Below, piece by piece: positions 26,127-34,715 of a DNA stretch of 64,000 bases (its first letter is position 1; each line of letters starts with the position of its first letter). The DNA is taken from positions 62,609 through 126,608 of the forward strand of contig NZ_LMKM01000005.1 in assembly GCF_001421515.1 (NCBI RefSeq), read 5' to 3'. This DNA is from Pedobacter sp. Leaf216 (GTDB taxonomy: Bacteria > Bacteroidota > Bacteroidia > Sphingobacteriales > Sphingobacteriaceae). Below the pieces are notes generated by a model. The model saw only the letters and a program-made list of their open reading frames with translations, was not told where the DNA came from and searched no databases. The translations under genes and the position numbers were made by a program.

Positions 26127-27056
26127 ATGAAAGCGATAAGAATCCATGAGCATGGCGGCCCCGAGGTTTTATCAATTGATGAAATACCGGTACCCCAACC
26201 TGCGGCAGATGAAGTGTTGATTAAAGTACATGCTACAAGTGTAAATCCGGTAGATTGGAAAATAAGGGAAGGACTACGGAAAGAAAAATTTCCTTCAAAA
26301 TTACCACTTACATTGGGCTGGGATGTTTCCGGAACAATAGAAGAAATCGGTAATAAAGTAAGCGGTTTTAGAAAAGGCGACGAGGTTTACGGCAGGCCCG
26401 ACCCAACAAAAAATGGCGCTTATGCCGAATATATTGTGGTAAAATCGAATATTATTGGTTTTAAGCCTTCAAGCATTGGGCATACAGAAGCAGCAGCGGT
26501 ACCCTTGGCTGGTTTAACGGCATGGCAAGGACTTTTTGATCATGGATTGTTAAAAGCGGAGCAAAAAGTGTTGATTCACGCAGCGGCTGGTGGAGTTGGC
26601 ACATATGCCGTTCAATTTGCCAAATGGAAAGGTGCACATGTAATCGGCACCGCCTCAAGCGCAAACATAGATTTTTTAAAACGTTTGGGTGCCGATGAAG
26701 TAATTGATTATAAAATGGAAGATTTTGAATCTATTTTGAGCGATGTTGATCTTGTACTGGATACCATAGGTGGAGATACACAGTTAAAATCTTTGAATAT
26801 CCTTAAAGAGGGCGGGCGGGTAATTACCACTTTAATGCCCGAATTTACTGCAGAGGCTAAAGCGAAAAAGCTACATTTAACGGGTTTTATGGCACAATCT
26901 ATCCCAGCTCAATTGGCAGAAATTGCAGCATTGATCGATTCAGGAAAGGTTAAACCCATTATAGATAAAGTTTTGCCTTTTACCAGTGCAAGGCAGGCTC
27001 AAACCGAAAGTGAACAGGGCCATACCCGTGGAAAAATTGTGTTGCAGGTGATTTAA
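26127..27056 (+). CDS. Zinc-free MDR-family NADP-dependent oxidoreductase (quinone reductase-like)
   Basis: 309 residues. GroES-like N-terminal domain (about 1-125) starting MKAIRIHEHGGPEVL, then the nucleotide-binding Rossmann domain with AAAGGVGTYAVQFAKWKG around residue 152. The catalytic-zinc cysteine and structural-zinc cysteines of true alcohol dehydrogenases are lacking, so it belongs to the quinone/enone reductase branch. Ten bases downstream of the aldehyde dehydrogenase gene, so probably co-expressed. Shares a terminator with the convergent CDF gene. Confidence 0.9.
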   Translation: MKAIRIHEHGGPEVLSIDEIPVPQPAADEVLIKVHATSVNPVDWKIREGLRKEKFPSKLPLTLGWDVSGTIEEIGNKVSGFRKGDEVYGRPDPTKNGAYAEYIVVKSNIIGFKPSSIGHTEAAAVPLAGLTAWQGLFDHGLLKAEQKVLIHAAAGGVGTYAVQFAKWKGAHVIGTASSANIDFLKRLGADEVIDYKMEDFESILSDVDLVLDTIGGDTQLKSLNILKEGGRVITTLMPEFTAEAKAKKLHLTGFMAQSIPAQLAEIAALIDSGKVKPIIDKVLPFTSARQAQTESEQGHTRGKIVLQVI

Positions 27057-27105
27057 CTCAAAAGTTTGGTGTTTATTCAACACTATATGAAAATAAATGA
27101 AAATG

Positions 27106-27140
27106 GCTCAATTGGTGTGTTTTTTGTATACCAATTGAGC
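27106..27140. terminator. Bidirectional terminator between MDR and CDF genes
   Basis: GCTCAATTGGT and ACCAATTGAGC form a perfect 11-pair stem with a T-rich 13-base loop between the convergent genes. The plus-strand T-run is short, so strength is uncertain. Confidence 0.7.
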
Positions 27141-27144
27141 TGTT

Positions 27145-28086
27145 TTACTCCAGGTAGATATCTTCGCTAACATCCCGCTCTACTACATTTGCAGATTGTG
27201 GCTGAATGATCACAAATTTGATAACAGTATACTCTGATTTAATTCTATCCCTCAACCGATCGATAGCATTGGTTAAATCTGTTGTATTTAATTCCGCTTT
27301 AAAGGTAAGAATGAGCACCAATAACACCTCTTTTGGTGATTGATATTGGGAAAGGATACTGGTAACAGTTATAACATCACCATCATTTTCTACCAACTCT
27401 TTAATCTTCTGTTGCGTTTCGGTTGTTAATCCTTCACCCATCAGCAAACTCCTGCTTTCTCTTGCCAGGATAAATGAAACAAAAATCAGTAATGTACCTA
27501 CAAAAACAGAAGCTAATCCATCTAAAAATGGCATATTGAGGTTATGGCTAAGCACCATGAAAATAAATACAATTAATAAGCCCAATACGGCTGCACCATC
27601 TTCAAACAGTACCAAAAAACCCGATGGATCTTTACTTTTGATAATGGCTTTCCACCACGGTAAACCTTTCCTGGTTTTGTCAAATTCTTTCATGGCCACG
27701 ATCAGTGAAGCACCTTCGAAAATAAACGACAAACCCAATACCACATAATTCCATGTAGGGTTGCTCAATGTTTCGGGATGGCGAATATGTGAAATGCCCT
27801 GAGAAATAGATACTACGCCACCAAGGCCAAAAATCATGATGGAAACAATGAACGACCAGAAATACAATTCTTTCCCGTAACCAAATGGGCGGGATTTATC
27901 TGGTGGTTTAACGCTTCTTTTTAAACCATAAAGCAATAATAATTGGTTGCTCGTATCAACAGTAGAGTGGATGCCTTCGGCAATCATTGATGAGCTATTG
28001 GTAAAAGCGCCTGCAATAAATTTGGTAACTGCAATTAATAAATTGGCCGCTAAGGCACTATAAATAGAATTGTTGGCTCTTGCCAT
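27145..28086 (-). CDS. Cation diffusion facilitator family transporter (SLC30A9-like)
   Basis: 313 residues, six transmembrane helices and a cytoplasmic C-terminal domain. The TM2 metal site is H40-x-x-x-D44 in EGIHSTVDTSNQ. In TM5 the usual H/D site is replaced by LFEDGAAVLG, the pattern I associate with the ZnT9 (SLC30A9)-like branch. FGYGKELYFWSFIVS after TM2 also fits that branch. Likely exports zinc, manganese or a similar divalent ion, or works as an exchanger; the metal cannot be assigned. Monocistronic, convergent with the MDR gene. Confidence 0.88.
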   Translation of the reverse strand: MARANNSIYSALAANLLIAVTKFIAGAFTNSSSMIAEGIHSTVDTSNQLLLLYGLKRSVKPPDKSRPFGYGKELYFWSFIVSIMIFGLGGVVSISQGISHIRHPETLSNPTWNYVVLGLSFIFEGASLIVAMKEFDKTRKGLPWWKAIIKSKDPSGFLVLFEDGAAVLGLLIVFIFMVLSHNLNMPFLDGLASVFVGTLLIFVSFILARESRSLLMGEGLTTETQQKIKELVENDGDVITVTSILSQYQSPKEVLLVLILTFKAELNTTDLTNAIDRLRDRIKSEYTVIKFVIIQPQSANVVERDVSEDIYLE

Positions 28087-28189
28087 AAATTTAAGAAATG
28101 TAAAGGATTTATTTCTTAAACGATTTTTATGAGATTTGGTTTTAAATCGAAATGTTTAGCAAAATCGTTATCTCGTAAAGGCTTTTGGC

Positions 28190-28235
28190 AAAAAAGCAAT
28201 CTTAAAATCACAACCCGAGTGCGCTTTAAGATTGC
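28190..28235 (-). terminator. Terminator of YghZ-type reductase gene (minus strand)
   Basis: GCAATCTTAAA and TTTAAGATTGC make a perfect 11-pair stem with an 18-base loop. On the minus strand it is followed by TTTTTT, so it ends transcripts of the reductase gene whose stop is at 28315. Confidence 0.75.
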
Positions 28236-28314
28236 TCCATGTTTGTAAATAAAAACGCTCTACCAAACCCTTTAGTGCTATTTGCATGTTAACTGGGTTT
28301 AGTTTAGGGTGTTT

Positions 28315-29304
28315 CTAACTTAATATTTCATCAATCAGCTGTATTTCAGCAGCACTAAATACTATGTTATCTAAAGCTTTAATTGAATCTGTAATTTGTT
28401 CTGGCTTGCTGGCACCTATCAATACAGTCATAATGCGATTGTCTTTCAATATCCAAGATAAAGCCATATGTGCTAATTTTTGTCCTCTCGACCTTGCTAC
28501 CTCATTTAACTTGCCAATTACTTCCAGTTTTTCGGGCGTTATGTTACTTTCTTTCAAAAACACACCACTGGTTGCTACTCTTGAATCGGCAGGGATACCG
28601 TGCAAATATTTATCGGTAAGCAGCCCTTGCGCCAAAGGAGAAAATGGGATACAACCTACACCATTATCTGCCAAAACAGCTAATAAACCATCCTCTACCC
28701 AGCGTTCAAACATCGAATACTTTGGCTGGTGGATTAAACAGGGTGTGCCATTATCTTTTAAAATTTTAATTGCTTTTGCAGCTTCATCGGCTCTGTAATT
28801 TGAAATACCCACATAAAGCGCTTTTCCTTGCTGAACCATTAAACTTAATGCGCCCATGGTTTCTTCAAGTGGTGTTTCTGGATCGGGGCGATGGTGATAA
28901 AAAATATCAACATAATCCAATTTCATGCGTTTTAAGCTTTGATCCAGGCTCGAAACCAGGTATTTTTTTGATCCCCAGTCTCCATAAGGGCCATCCCACA
29001 TGGTATAACCAGCTTTGCTTGAGATAATCATTTCATCACGATACCCTTTAAAATCTTCGTGTAAAATTTTTCCGAAAACTTCTTCAGCAGAACCTGGAGG
29101 CGGGCCATAATTATTGGCTAAATCGAAATGGGTAATTCCATTGTTAAAAGCAGTATAGATTAAATTCTTGCTATTTTCAAAAACGTTTACATGTCCGAAA
29201 TTATGCCATAAGCCCAAAGATATAGCTGGCAATTTGATGCCACTGTTTCCGCAACGGCGATAAAGCATTTTATCGTAACGGTCTGTTGAAATTTTTTGAT
29301 TCAT
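28315..29304 (-). CDS. yghZ: YghZ/MgrA-type aldo/keto reductase (L-glyceraldehyde 3-phosphate reductase family)
   Basis: 329 residues, NADPH-dependent. Opens with YRRCGNSGIKLPAISLGLWH and has the tetrad D61 and Y66 (FDLANNYGPPPGS), K97 (SSKAGY) and the histidine of FYHHRPDPETP. The insertion PPPGSAEE after the active-site tyrosine and the MWDGPYGDWGSKKYL segment are typical of E. coli YghZ (Gpr) and its potassium-channel beta-subunit-like relatives. Known members reduce L-glyceraldehyde 3-phosphate and methylglyoxal, so a detoxification role is likely. Single gene with its own terminator. Confidence 0.92.
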   Translation of the reverse strand: MNQKISTDRYDKMLYRRCGNSGIKLPAISLGLWHNFGHVNVFENSKNLIYTAFNNGITHFDLANNYGPPPGSAEEVFGKILHEDFKGYRDEMIISSKAGYTMWDGPYGDWGSKKYLVSSLDQSLKRMKLDYVDIFYHHRPDPETPLEETMGALSLMVQQGKALYVGISNYRADEAAKAIKILKDNGTPCLIHQPKYSMFERWVEDGLLAVLADNGVGCIPFSPLAQGLLTDKYLHGIPADSRVATSGVFLKESNITPEKLEVIGKLNEVARSRGQKLAHMALSWILKDNRIMTVLIGASKPEQITDSIKALDNIVFSAAEIQLIDEILS

Positions 29305-29706
29305 ATTTGGGATTTGATTGCCACAATAATAATCAGTTTAAGCGGATTTTAATTAAAAATGCCATAAAATTTATGTCTTAAACAGTGGTGATTCGCGAAA
29401 TTATTAATCGGGAGGGGTTTCCGCTTAATGTGCGCCTGTTTCTTGCCGAACCAATAACCGGCTTTATAACTCCGAAAAGATGTTAAATTTAATAAAGGGA
29501 TAAAGAATGATAATGAAACTTGTAAGAAAATTTAATGTTTCTACATTTTGTGATCACTATTTCTACAAATCGTCTCATTGATACGATTCAAGTAAATTAT
29601 TCTTTACTATCTGCATTTTGAATCTTCTAAATCGTTTTATTTGTAAAGTTAAGTGATATACTTATATTTAAAAACTTAAATAATTCTAAACCAAGTATTC
29701 CATTTT
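29305..29706. other. Divergent intergenic region, AT-rich
   Basis: 402 bases between the divergent reductase and aldose epimerase genes. It contains a short inverted repeat (aaatcgt and acgattc near 29566-29591) and several A/T tracts. No gene, strong palindrome or perfect -7 box was recognised; both promoters must lie here. Confidence 0.4.
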
Positions 29707-30879
29707 ATGAAATTAAAATCATTAGCGGGCTTCGGCGTTCTGGCTGCAATTGGATTTGCATCTTGCCAATCTGAAACAAAAAAATCTTCATCAACTGATA
29801 GTTTAAAAAGCGACTCTGCCGCAGTTGTAAAACTTGTTGCAGATTCCTTTAAAAAAGAAATTGATGGTAAGCAAACTGCCCTTTATACCTTAAAAAATAA
29901 AAATAATGCTGAAGCCGTTTTTACTAATTATGGTGGGCGCATAGTTAGTTTACTGGTGCCAAATAAAGATGGAAAGCTGGTAGATGTAGTGGTGGGTTTT
30001 AAAAGTGTAAACGATTACGAAAAATCAACAGAACCCTATTTTGGAGCAACAATTGGAAGGTATGGCAACAGAATAGCTAAGGGTAAATTTACGCTGGAAG
30101 GGAAAACGTATTCATTATTTACCAATAATGGACAAAACACGCTCCATGGCGGCAAAAAAGGCTTTCAATATGTGGTTTGGGATGCTACACAACCCAATGC
30201 AAATACTTTGGTGCTTCACTATTTATCAAAAGATGGCGACGAAAATTTTCCTGGTAATTTAGATGTTAAGGTTACTTATACACTTACTGATGACAATGAA
30301 TTGAAAATGGATTATGAAGCTAAAACAGATAAAACAACGGTTGTAAATTTAACAAACCATGCCTTTTTTAATTTAAATGGAGATGGGAGCGGTGAAATTT
30401 TAAATCACGAGGTACAAATTTATGCGGATGAATATACTCCTGTTGATTCGACCTTGATTCCTACCGGCAAAATTGAAAAAGTTGCAGGAACGCCCTTCGA
30501 TTTTACTAAAGCAACTGCCATTGGTGCACGCATAAACGATAAAAATGAGCAATTAACTTTCGGAAAAGGTTACGATCATAATTATGTACTGAATAAAACA
30601 AAGGCAATGGGCATGTTTCATGCAGCTACGGTTAAAGGAGATAAATCGGGAATTGTAATGGATATTTATACACAAGAACCTGGTTTACAGTTTTATAGCG
30701 GAAACTTTATGCAAAGCAAAAACACTTTTAAAACCGGTGCGAAAGATGATTTCAGAACAGCTATTGCGATGGAAACCCAACATTTTCCAGATTCTCCAAA
30801 TCAACCAGCATTCCCGTCTACAGTTTTAAAACCCGGGCAGGTATATAAAACAAGCTCGATTTACAAATTTACCAAATAA
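29707..30879 (+). CDS. Galactose mutarotase (aldose 1-epimerase), lipoprotein form
   Basis: 390 residues. The N-terminus is a lipoprotein signal with lipobox FASC (C20), so the enzyme is anchored on a membrane facing the periplasm or surface, followed by a Ser/Lys-rich linker. The rest is a full GalM beta-sandwich: GRYGNRIAKGKF, NTLHGGKKGFQ with the first active-site histidine, NLTNHAFFNLNGDGSG with the second, the aspartate region of YDHNYVLN, and the C-terminal base glutamate in AIAMETQHFPDSPNQ. It interconverts alpha and beta anomers of aldoses, useful after extracytoplasmic glycan breakdown. Monocistronic, with a terminator at 30921. Confidence 0.93.
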   Translation: MKLKSLAGFGVLAAIGFASCQSETKKSSSTDSLKSDSAAVVKLVADSFKKEIDGKQTALYTLKNKNNAEAVFTNYGGRIVSLLVPNKDGKLVDVVVGFKSVNDYEKSTEPYFGATIGRYGNRIAKGKFTLEGKTYSLFTNNGQNTLHGGKKGFQYVVWDATQPNANTLVLHYLSKDGDENFPGNLDVKVTYTLTDDNELKMDYEAKTDKTTVVNLTNHAFFNLNGDGSGEILNHEVQIYADEYTPVDSTLIPTGKIEKVAGTPFDFTKATAIGARINDKNEQLTFGKGYDHNYVLNKTKAMGMFHAATVKGDKSGIVMDIYTQEPGLQFYSGNFMQSKNTFKTGAKDDFRTAIAMETQHFPDSPNQPAFPSTVLKPGQVYKTSSIYKFTK

Positions 30880-30920
30880 TCGTTTTGGCGATCCCTACAT
30901 CTCAATGATGATAACATGAG

Positions 30921-30954
30921 TATGCGGCCTGTAGCAATACGGGCCGTATTTTTT
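30921..30954 (+). terminator. Terminator after aldose epimerase gene
   Basis: ATGCGGCC pairs with GGCCGTAT (one G-T wobble) around a 12-base loop and is followed by TTTTTT. The A-run right after it could also serve the convergent HAD gene, which ends inside the structure. Confidence 0.75.
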
Positions 30955-31618
30955 AAAAAAGTTCCTGCAATATAGGATCAGTATAATCTTCTATAAAAGC
31001 GATGATATTATTATAAGCACCAAATTCTTCTTTTGTATGCATGGTAGTTAAGGCTACACACCTCATCCCTGCATTTTGTGCCGCTTCTACACCTTTTGGT
31101 GCATCTTCAAATACAATACATCCCTCAGCACTTATACCTAAAATTTCTGCTCCTTTAGTAAAAGTTTCAGGGTCGGGTTTACTGTTTACTACATCTTCAG
31201 CACTTACTATCGTTTTAAAATACGAACGGATATTTAAGTTATCCAACACAAAATTAATGTTGAAAGGTATAGCCGCTGAACCAATTGCCATTTGGATACC
31301 TGATTGTTTTGCCTTTTCCAAAAAATCGCCCAAACCTGCAATTAAGGTTAAGTGCTTTTTGTAAGCTGCCTGGTACCTGTGCTCTTTTTCGATAGAAATC
31401 TGATCTATTTGTTCCTGTGAGAAATGACCAACCCCAAAAACGCGTTCCAAAAGATCCTGATTTTTTCCATACATCTGCTTTTTAACAGCATCGAAGCTGA
31501 TACTTGCACCTAAATCCTGGGTAAGGATGTTATGCCATGCATGATTGTGAAAAGCCATGTCGTTAATCATGGTGCCATTAAGATCGAAAAGAAAAGCTTT
31601 CGGTTTATTATTAGTCAT
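30953..31618 (-). CDS. HAD-superfamily phosphatase, beta-phosphoglucomutase-like, DLNGT variant
   Basis: 221 residues. Core Rossmann-type HAD fold with a C1 helical cap (about 17-85). Motif I is FDLNGT: nucleophile D12 is present, but the usual second aspartate (general acid/base) is N14. Motif II is the serine in IGSAAIPFN, motif III a lysine near VVNSKPDPETF, and motif IV is EDAPKGVEAAQNAGM. It resembles beta-phosphoglucomutase and related sugar-phosphate phosphatases. The D-to-N change would affect proton transfer, so activity may differ from PGMB. I recall the DLNGT variant as common in Bacteroidota, which would make it a natural subfamily. Convergent with the epimerase gene. Confidence 0.87.
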   Translation of the reverse strand: MTNNKPKAFLFDLNGTMINDMAFHNHAWHNILTQDLGASISFDAVKKQMYGKNQDLLERVFGVGHFSQEQIDQISIEKEHRYQAAYKKHLTLIAGLGDFLEKAKQSGIQMAIGSAAIPFNINFVLDNLNIRSYFKTIVSAEDVVNSKPDPETFTKGAEILGISAEGCIVFEDAPKGVEAAQNAGMRCVALTTMHTKEEFGAYNNIIAFIEDYTDPILQELF

Positions 31619-31836
31619 GACAACAAAACTATCAGATTTTTTTTATGATTTTGTCAAAACATGGTTATCATGTTAAAATTTAACAAATAATCTATTTTTC
31701 TAATTGAAATTAGGTCTGAAGTACAAAATTAATTCTCCACAACAGTAATTTTTAGGCGGTTGCATTCGTTTTGATATTTGGAAATCCCGTATACAAGTAA
31801 TAGCTTGCATCTTATTACCAATTGGGACATAATGTT

Positions 31837-32445
31837 ATGACTGCTGCCAATCATGAAAGTGATCTTTTAATTAGTTATCTAAATGGATTGCAGCCGCTTA
31901 GCAAAGAAATTGTCGACCGCGCAAAAGCTGAAACATTTAAAATCTCTGTCCGTAAAAATGAAATCCTCCATTGTGTAAATGATATTGAGGGAGATTGTCT
32001 TTTTTTTATTTTAAAGGGCTTGGTAAGGGGCTTTATTGTTGATGAAGGCAAAGATATTACTGCCTGGTTAACGGCCGAAAATCATTTAATCGGAAGTATC
32101 CGAAATCCGGGTACACTCATTGCAACTTACAAAGAACAATATCAGGCATTGGAAGATTCAGAGTTGCTGATACTTCCTTATCGTTTTATCGACGAGATTT
32201 ATGTTGAATTCCCTGAAACCAATATTTTAGCCCGTAAATTGTTGGCGATACATTATCACCAGTCTCAGGAACGTTCCATCCTGTCGCGTATTCCTTCTGC
32301 AGAAGCCCGTTATAAACAGTTTAATGTTGGGCATCCCACAATAAAATCGAGGGTTCCACTAAAGTTTTTGGCCAGTTATCTAGGCATGCGGATCGAAACC
32401 CTGAGCAGAATCAGGAAGAAAAACAAACCCGAAAAAGAAAAGTAA
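31837..32445 (+). CDS. Crp/Fnr-family transcriptional regulator
   Basis: 202 residues from the ATG at 31837; an in-frame TTG at 31822 is less likely. Cyclic-nucleotide-binding-like jelly roll (about 12-130) with the GLVRGFIVDEGKDITAW strand pair, a dimer helix, and a short C-terminal winged helix-turn-helix (VPLKFLASYLGMRIETLSRIRKK). The canonical cAMP-contacting Arg/Ser of E. coli CRP is not evident, usual for Bacteroidota Crp-like proteins, whose effectors are mostly unknown. Targets cannot be named. Convergent with the PAP2 gene, stops only two bases apart. Confidence 0.88.
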   Translation: MTAANHESDLLISYLNGLQPLSKEIVDRAKAETFKISVRKNEILHCVNDIEGDCLFFILKGLVRGFIVDEGKDITAWLTAENHLIGSIRNPGTLIATYKEQYQALEDSELLILPYRFIDEIYVEFPETNILARKLLAIHYHQSQERSILSRIPSAEARYKQFNVGHPTIKSRVPLKFLASYLGMRIETLSRIRKKNKPEKEK

Positions 32446-32447
32446 TG

Positions 32448-33086
32448 TTATGTTTTTTTCTTGTTGAAATAAAAATAACAAAGCGGAAAAAGACAGATTA
32501 TTCCCAATAAAAAGCCACCTACAGTATCTGTAAACCAATGTGCACCAAGATAAATCCGTGATGGAGCAATGGTAAAAACCAGAAACGCTGATAGGTAGGT
32601 AACCACATTTTTAGTCACTTTAGGAATGTTTTTAGCTGTGTTCATGATGATTATCAAAAATCCGAAAAAGAGTGTGTACGAAAGCACGTGTCCGCTTGGA
32701 TAACTTTGAAAACGGTTTACTTCCACTAACCGAACATAAAATGCAGTAGGGCGGGGGCGGTTAATTATATTTTTAATGCCCAGGATAATTAGTCCTGAAA
32801 GTAAAACAGTAGATATAAACGTGCCTTCACGTTTGTATTTTTTCCAGTAGAATATACCGGCTACAATTAAAACTGAAAGCAAAGAATAGGGGAGTTCGCC
32901 AAAAAAACTAATGGCCAGCATTACCTTATCCAACCAATCTGCATGAAATTGCTGAATAAACAAGGAAATTTTAATGTCGAAAGCTAAAATAGGATGGTTT
33001 GCTATAAAAATACTTAAAAAAGTGAATGCAGCTATAAGAATAATCAAGGCTACAATAAGTGTATTGCGTTTTAAAAAAGTGGGCAT
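32448..33086 (-). CDS. PAP2-superfamily membrane phosphatase
   Basis: 212 residues from the ATG at 33086. A TTG start at 33104 would lie within a perfect -7 box (33102-33109), so the ATG is chosen. Five to six transmembrane helices. The three phosphatase motifs are KNIINRPRP, SYPSGH and RIYLGAHWFTDTVGG, with the catalytic histidines in the second and third. It probably dephosphorylates lipids such as phosphatidic acid or undecaprenyl pyrophosphate at the outer face of the inner membrane. The N-terminal helix precedes a periplasmic loop with IQQFHADWLDK. Confidence 0.9.
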   Translation of the reverse strand: MPTFLKRNTLIVALIILIAAFTFLSIFIANHPILAFDIKISLFIQQFHADWLDKVMLAISFFGELPYSLLSVLIVAGIFYWKKYKREGTFISTVLLSGLIILGIKNIINRPRPTAFYVRLVEVNRFQSYPSGHVLSYTLFFGFLIIIMNTAKNIPKVTKNVVTYLSAFLVFTIAPSRIYLGAHWFTDTVGGFLLGIICLFPLCYFYFNKKKT

Positions 33087-33101
33087 AGGCAGATCGAAAA
33101 C

Positions 33102-33109
33102 CAAAACTA
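33102..33109 (-). promoter_or_regulatory. -7 promoter box of PAP2 gene
   Basis: On the minus strand TAGTTTTG matches TAnnTTTG and sits 15 bases before the ATG at 33086. This decides the start in favour of the ATG over an upstream TTG. Confidence 0.45.
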
Positions 33110-33589
33110 TGAATTTTAAACTAAATGATACATAATATAGATTTTTTAAAGATTAAAATCCCTCATCATCCAGCATAATCTATATAATTTATCGAGTACA
33201 GCATACGTAATGTTCATCTTTGTTGATTTATTTATTGGTTATTCAGTAGAATAAAAAATACAGTCTGCAAAAATATTCATCAAGGAAATAAAACTATTCA
33301 TCAAGGAAATACACCTATATGTATAACCTGTTATGAAATATGGAAAGGAATTCTAATCTTCACAGTAGATAATAAGGATATCTATGCTTACGAGGTCGGC
33401 AGGATTAATTTCCTGCCGACTGAAGAGGCACCAAAATCGACATTTTTTCCTAAAATAATAGCTTTGTATTAACGCTCCAGCCAAGCCCACCTCCTAAAAA
33501 CTAGGAGGGGCCTAGGTTGATTAGATTTCTCTTTTTTTTAACCAAATATTTTTGTTAAACAATTTGCTTTTTTGAGGGGTTTCTTAAAT
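33110..33589. other. Intergenic region before vsr-like gene with small repeats and two hairpins
   Basis: No gene is seen. It holds a two-copy 21-bp direct repeat (33274-33315), a perfect ten-pair hairpin (GTCGGCAGGA, 33395-33404, with TCCTGCCGAC, 33411-33420), a second hairpin (CCTCCTA, 33490-33496, with TAGGAGG, 33502-33508), and a perfect -7 box TATTTTTG at 33547-33554, about 35 bases before the vsr-like ATG. Neither hairpin is followed by a strong T-run. Confidence 0.6.
33274..33315. repeat. Two tandem copies of a 21-bp sequence
   Basis: Copies at 33274-33294 and 33295-33315 share tattcatcaaggaaata and differ only near their ends. The period equals that of the minisatellite at 12.6 kb but the sequence is unrelated. 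No function is apparent. Confidence 0.75.
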
Positions 33590-34090
33590 ATGGAATCAAA
33601 ACCATATCCTGAGGAATCGATTAAAATACCACGCTTTGAAGAGCACGCTGGTTTTTATACTACATCCAAAAGGAGTAGTAATATGGCAAAGATTAAGGCG
33701 AAAAATAGTTTGCCCGAGTTAAAACTGAGAAAAGCACTTTGGGCAAAGCGAATCCGTTTCAGAATTCATCCGAAAAATATTCCTGGCAAGCCTGATCTTA
33801 TCATCAATAAATACCGGTTGGCCATATTTGTAGATGGAGATTTTTGGCACGGATACAATTGGGAAGAAAAGAAAACTGCTTTAAAAACAAATTCTAAATT
33901 TTGGATTCCAAAAATTGAGCGGAATATGCAAAGAGATCAACAAGTTAACCAGCAGCTAAATGCGAAAGGTTATACTGTAATGCGGTTTTGGGAGCACGAT
34001 ATAGAAAAGAAACTGGCCAGTTGCGTTAATCAGGTTTTACTTTATGTTGAGGCTGCTAAAACAGCCATCATACCTCGTTTTGATGGTTAA
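33590..34090 (+). CDS. Vsr-like DNA mismatch endonuclease, zinc-ligand-less variant
   Basis: 166 residues from the ATG at 33590; a TTG at 33572 is less likely. After a variable N-terminus (about 1-33) the Vsr/PD-(D/E)XK fold begins: MAKIKAKNSLPELKLRKALW, RFRIHPKNIPGKPDLII with the catalytic aspartate D69, then VDGDFWHG (H87) and IERNMQRDQQVNQQL. In E. coli Vsr the zinc is held by cysteines in the GCFWHGHxC and WEC segments; here those positions read GDFWHGYNW and WEHDI, so the zinc site is absent. No cytosine methylase gene is adjacent, unlike classical dcm-vsr. It may be a T:G mismatch nuclease or a restriction-type nuclease; the former is the family default. Confidence 0.8.
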   Translation: MESKPYPEESIKIPRFEEHAGFYTTSKRSSNMAKIKAKNSLPELKLRKALWAKRIRFRIHPKNIPGKPDLIINKYRLAIFVDGDFWHGYNWEEKKTALKTNSKFWIPKIERNMQRDQQVNQQLNAKGYTVMRFWEHDIEKKLASCVNQVLLYVEAAKTAIIPRFDG

Positions 34091-34095
34091 TGAAG

Positions 34096-34446
34096 CTATT
34101 TTACTATAATCTGTTTCGGATCAGTTACTACAATCTGTTTTTTTCCTTTAAACTCGCTTACAATTCCGGTTACACAAATTTTATTTCCCATAAACATTGT
34201 TGAAGGCTCAGAAGGGAATTTGGCAATATCTTCTTTATTTACCACAACAGTAATCAGTTCTTTTGGAAAGGCACCACCCAAATTAATCAGGGTTAGTTTG
34301 TCCAGGGCTTTTGTGCTGTACACAGAATCGCAGATGGTTACATTTTTACCTAAATAATCAGCAGCATCTTTAGCCAACACTAAGGTTTGGCTTTTTGCGT
34401 AAAATGCTACGCCACAAAGCAAAAAAAGGAGAGATAATTTTTTCAT
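34096..34446 (-). CDS. Exported OB-fold protein
   Basis: 116 residues, Sec signal peptide 1-19 (ends FYAKSQ). The mature protein looks like a single OB-fold of the tRNA_anti-like/nucleic-acid-binding type: DAADYLGKNVTICDSVYSTKA, then TLINLGG and KICVTGIVSEFKGKKQIVVTDPKQI. Similar small exported OB-fold proteins in other bacteria have no firm function. Ends five bases from the convergent vsr-like gene. Confidence 0.7.
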   Translation of the reverse strand: MKKLSLLFLLCGVAFYAKSQTLVLAKDAADYLGKNVTICDSVYSTKALDKLTLINLGGAFPKELITVVVNKEDIAKFPSEPSTMFMGNKICVTGIVSEFKGKKQIVVTDPKQIIVK

Positions 34447-34715
34447 AAATGGGATGATTTTGATGAAAATGGTTTAACAAAGGTAAGGTGAATTTAATAT
34501 AAACCAAGCGTTATAAAAAAACGGGTAGAAATACTATGTGTGAAGGGTTTTATGTGAACCTTTAATTTAGTGAATTCTATTATTTTCGATTTTGCGCGTT
34601 TTAGGTAGATTTTGGTTTTAGTAAATTTGTAAATGATACGAAGTAATTTTTGTCGCTATTCAGTTAATATCCGTAATTTGCTTCTTTAATTTGCAAAAGG
34701 CAAACCCTAATTCTG

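Noticed and set aside
33590..34090. Complete restriction-modification system around vsr
   Set aside because: No methylase, restriction subunit or specificity gene lies on either side within the window.
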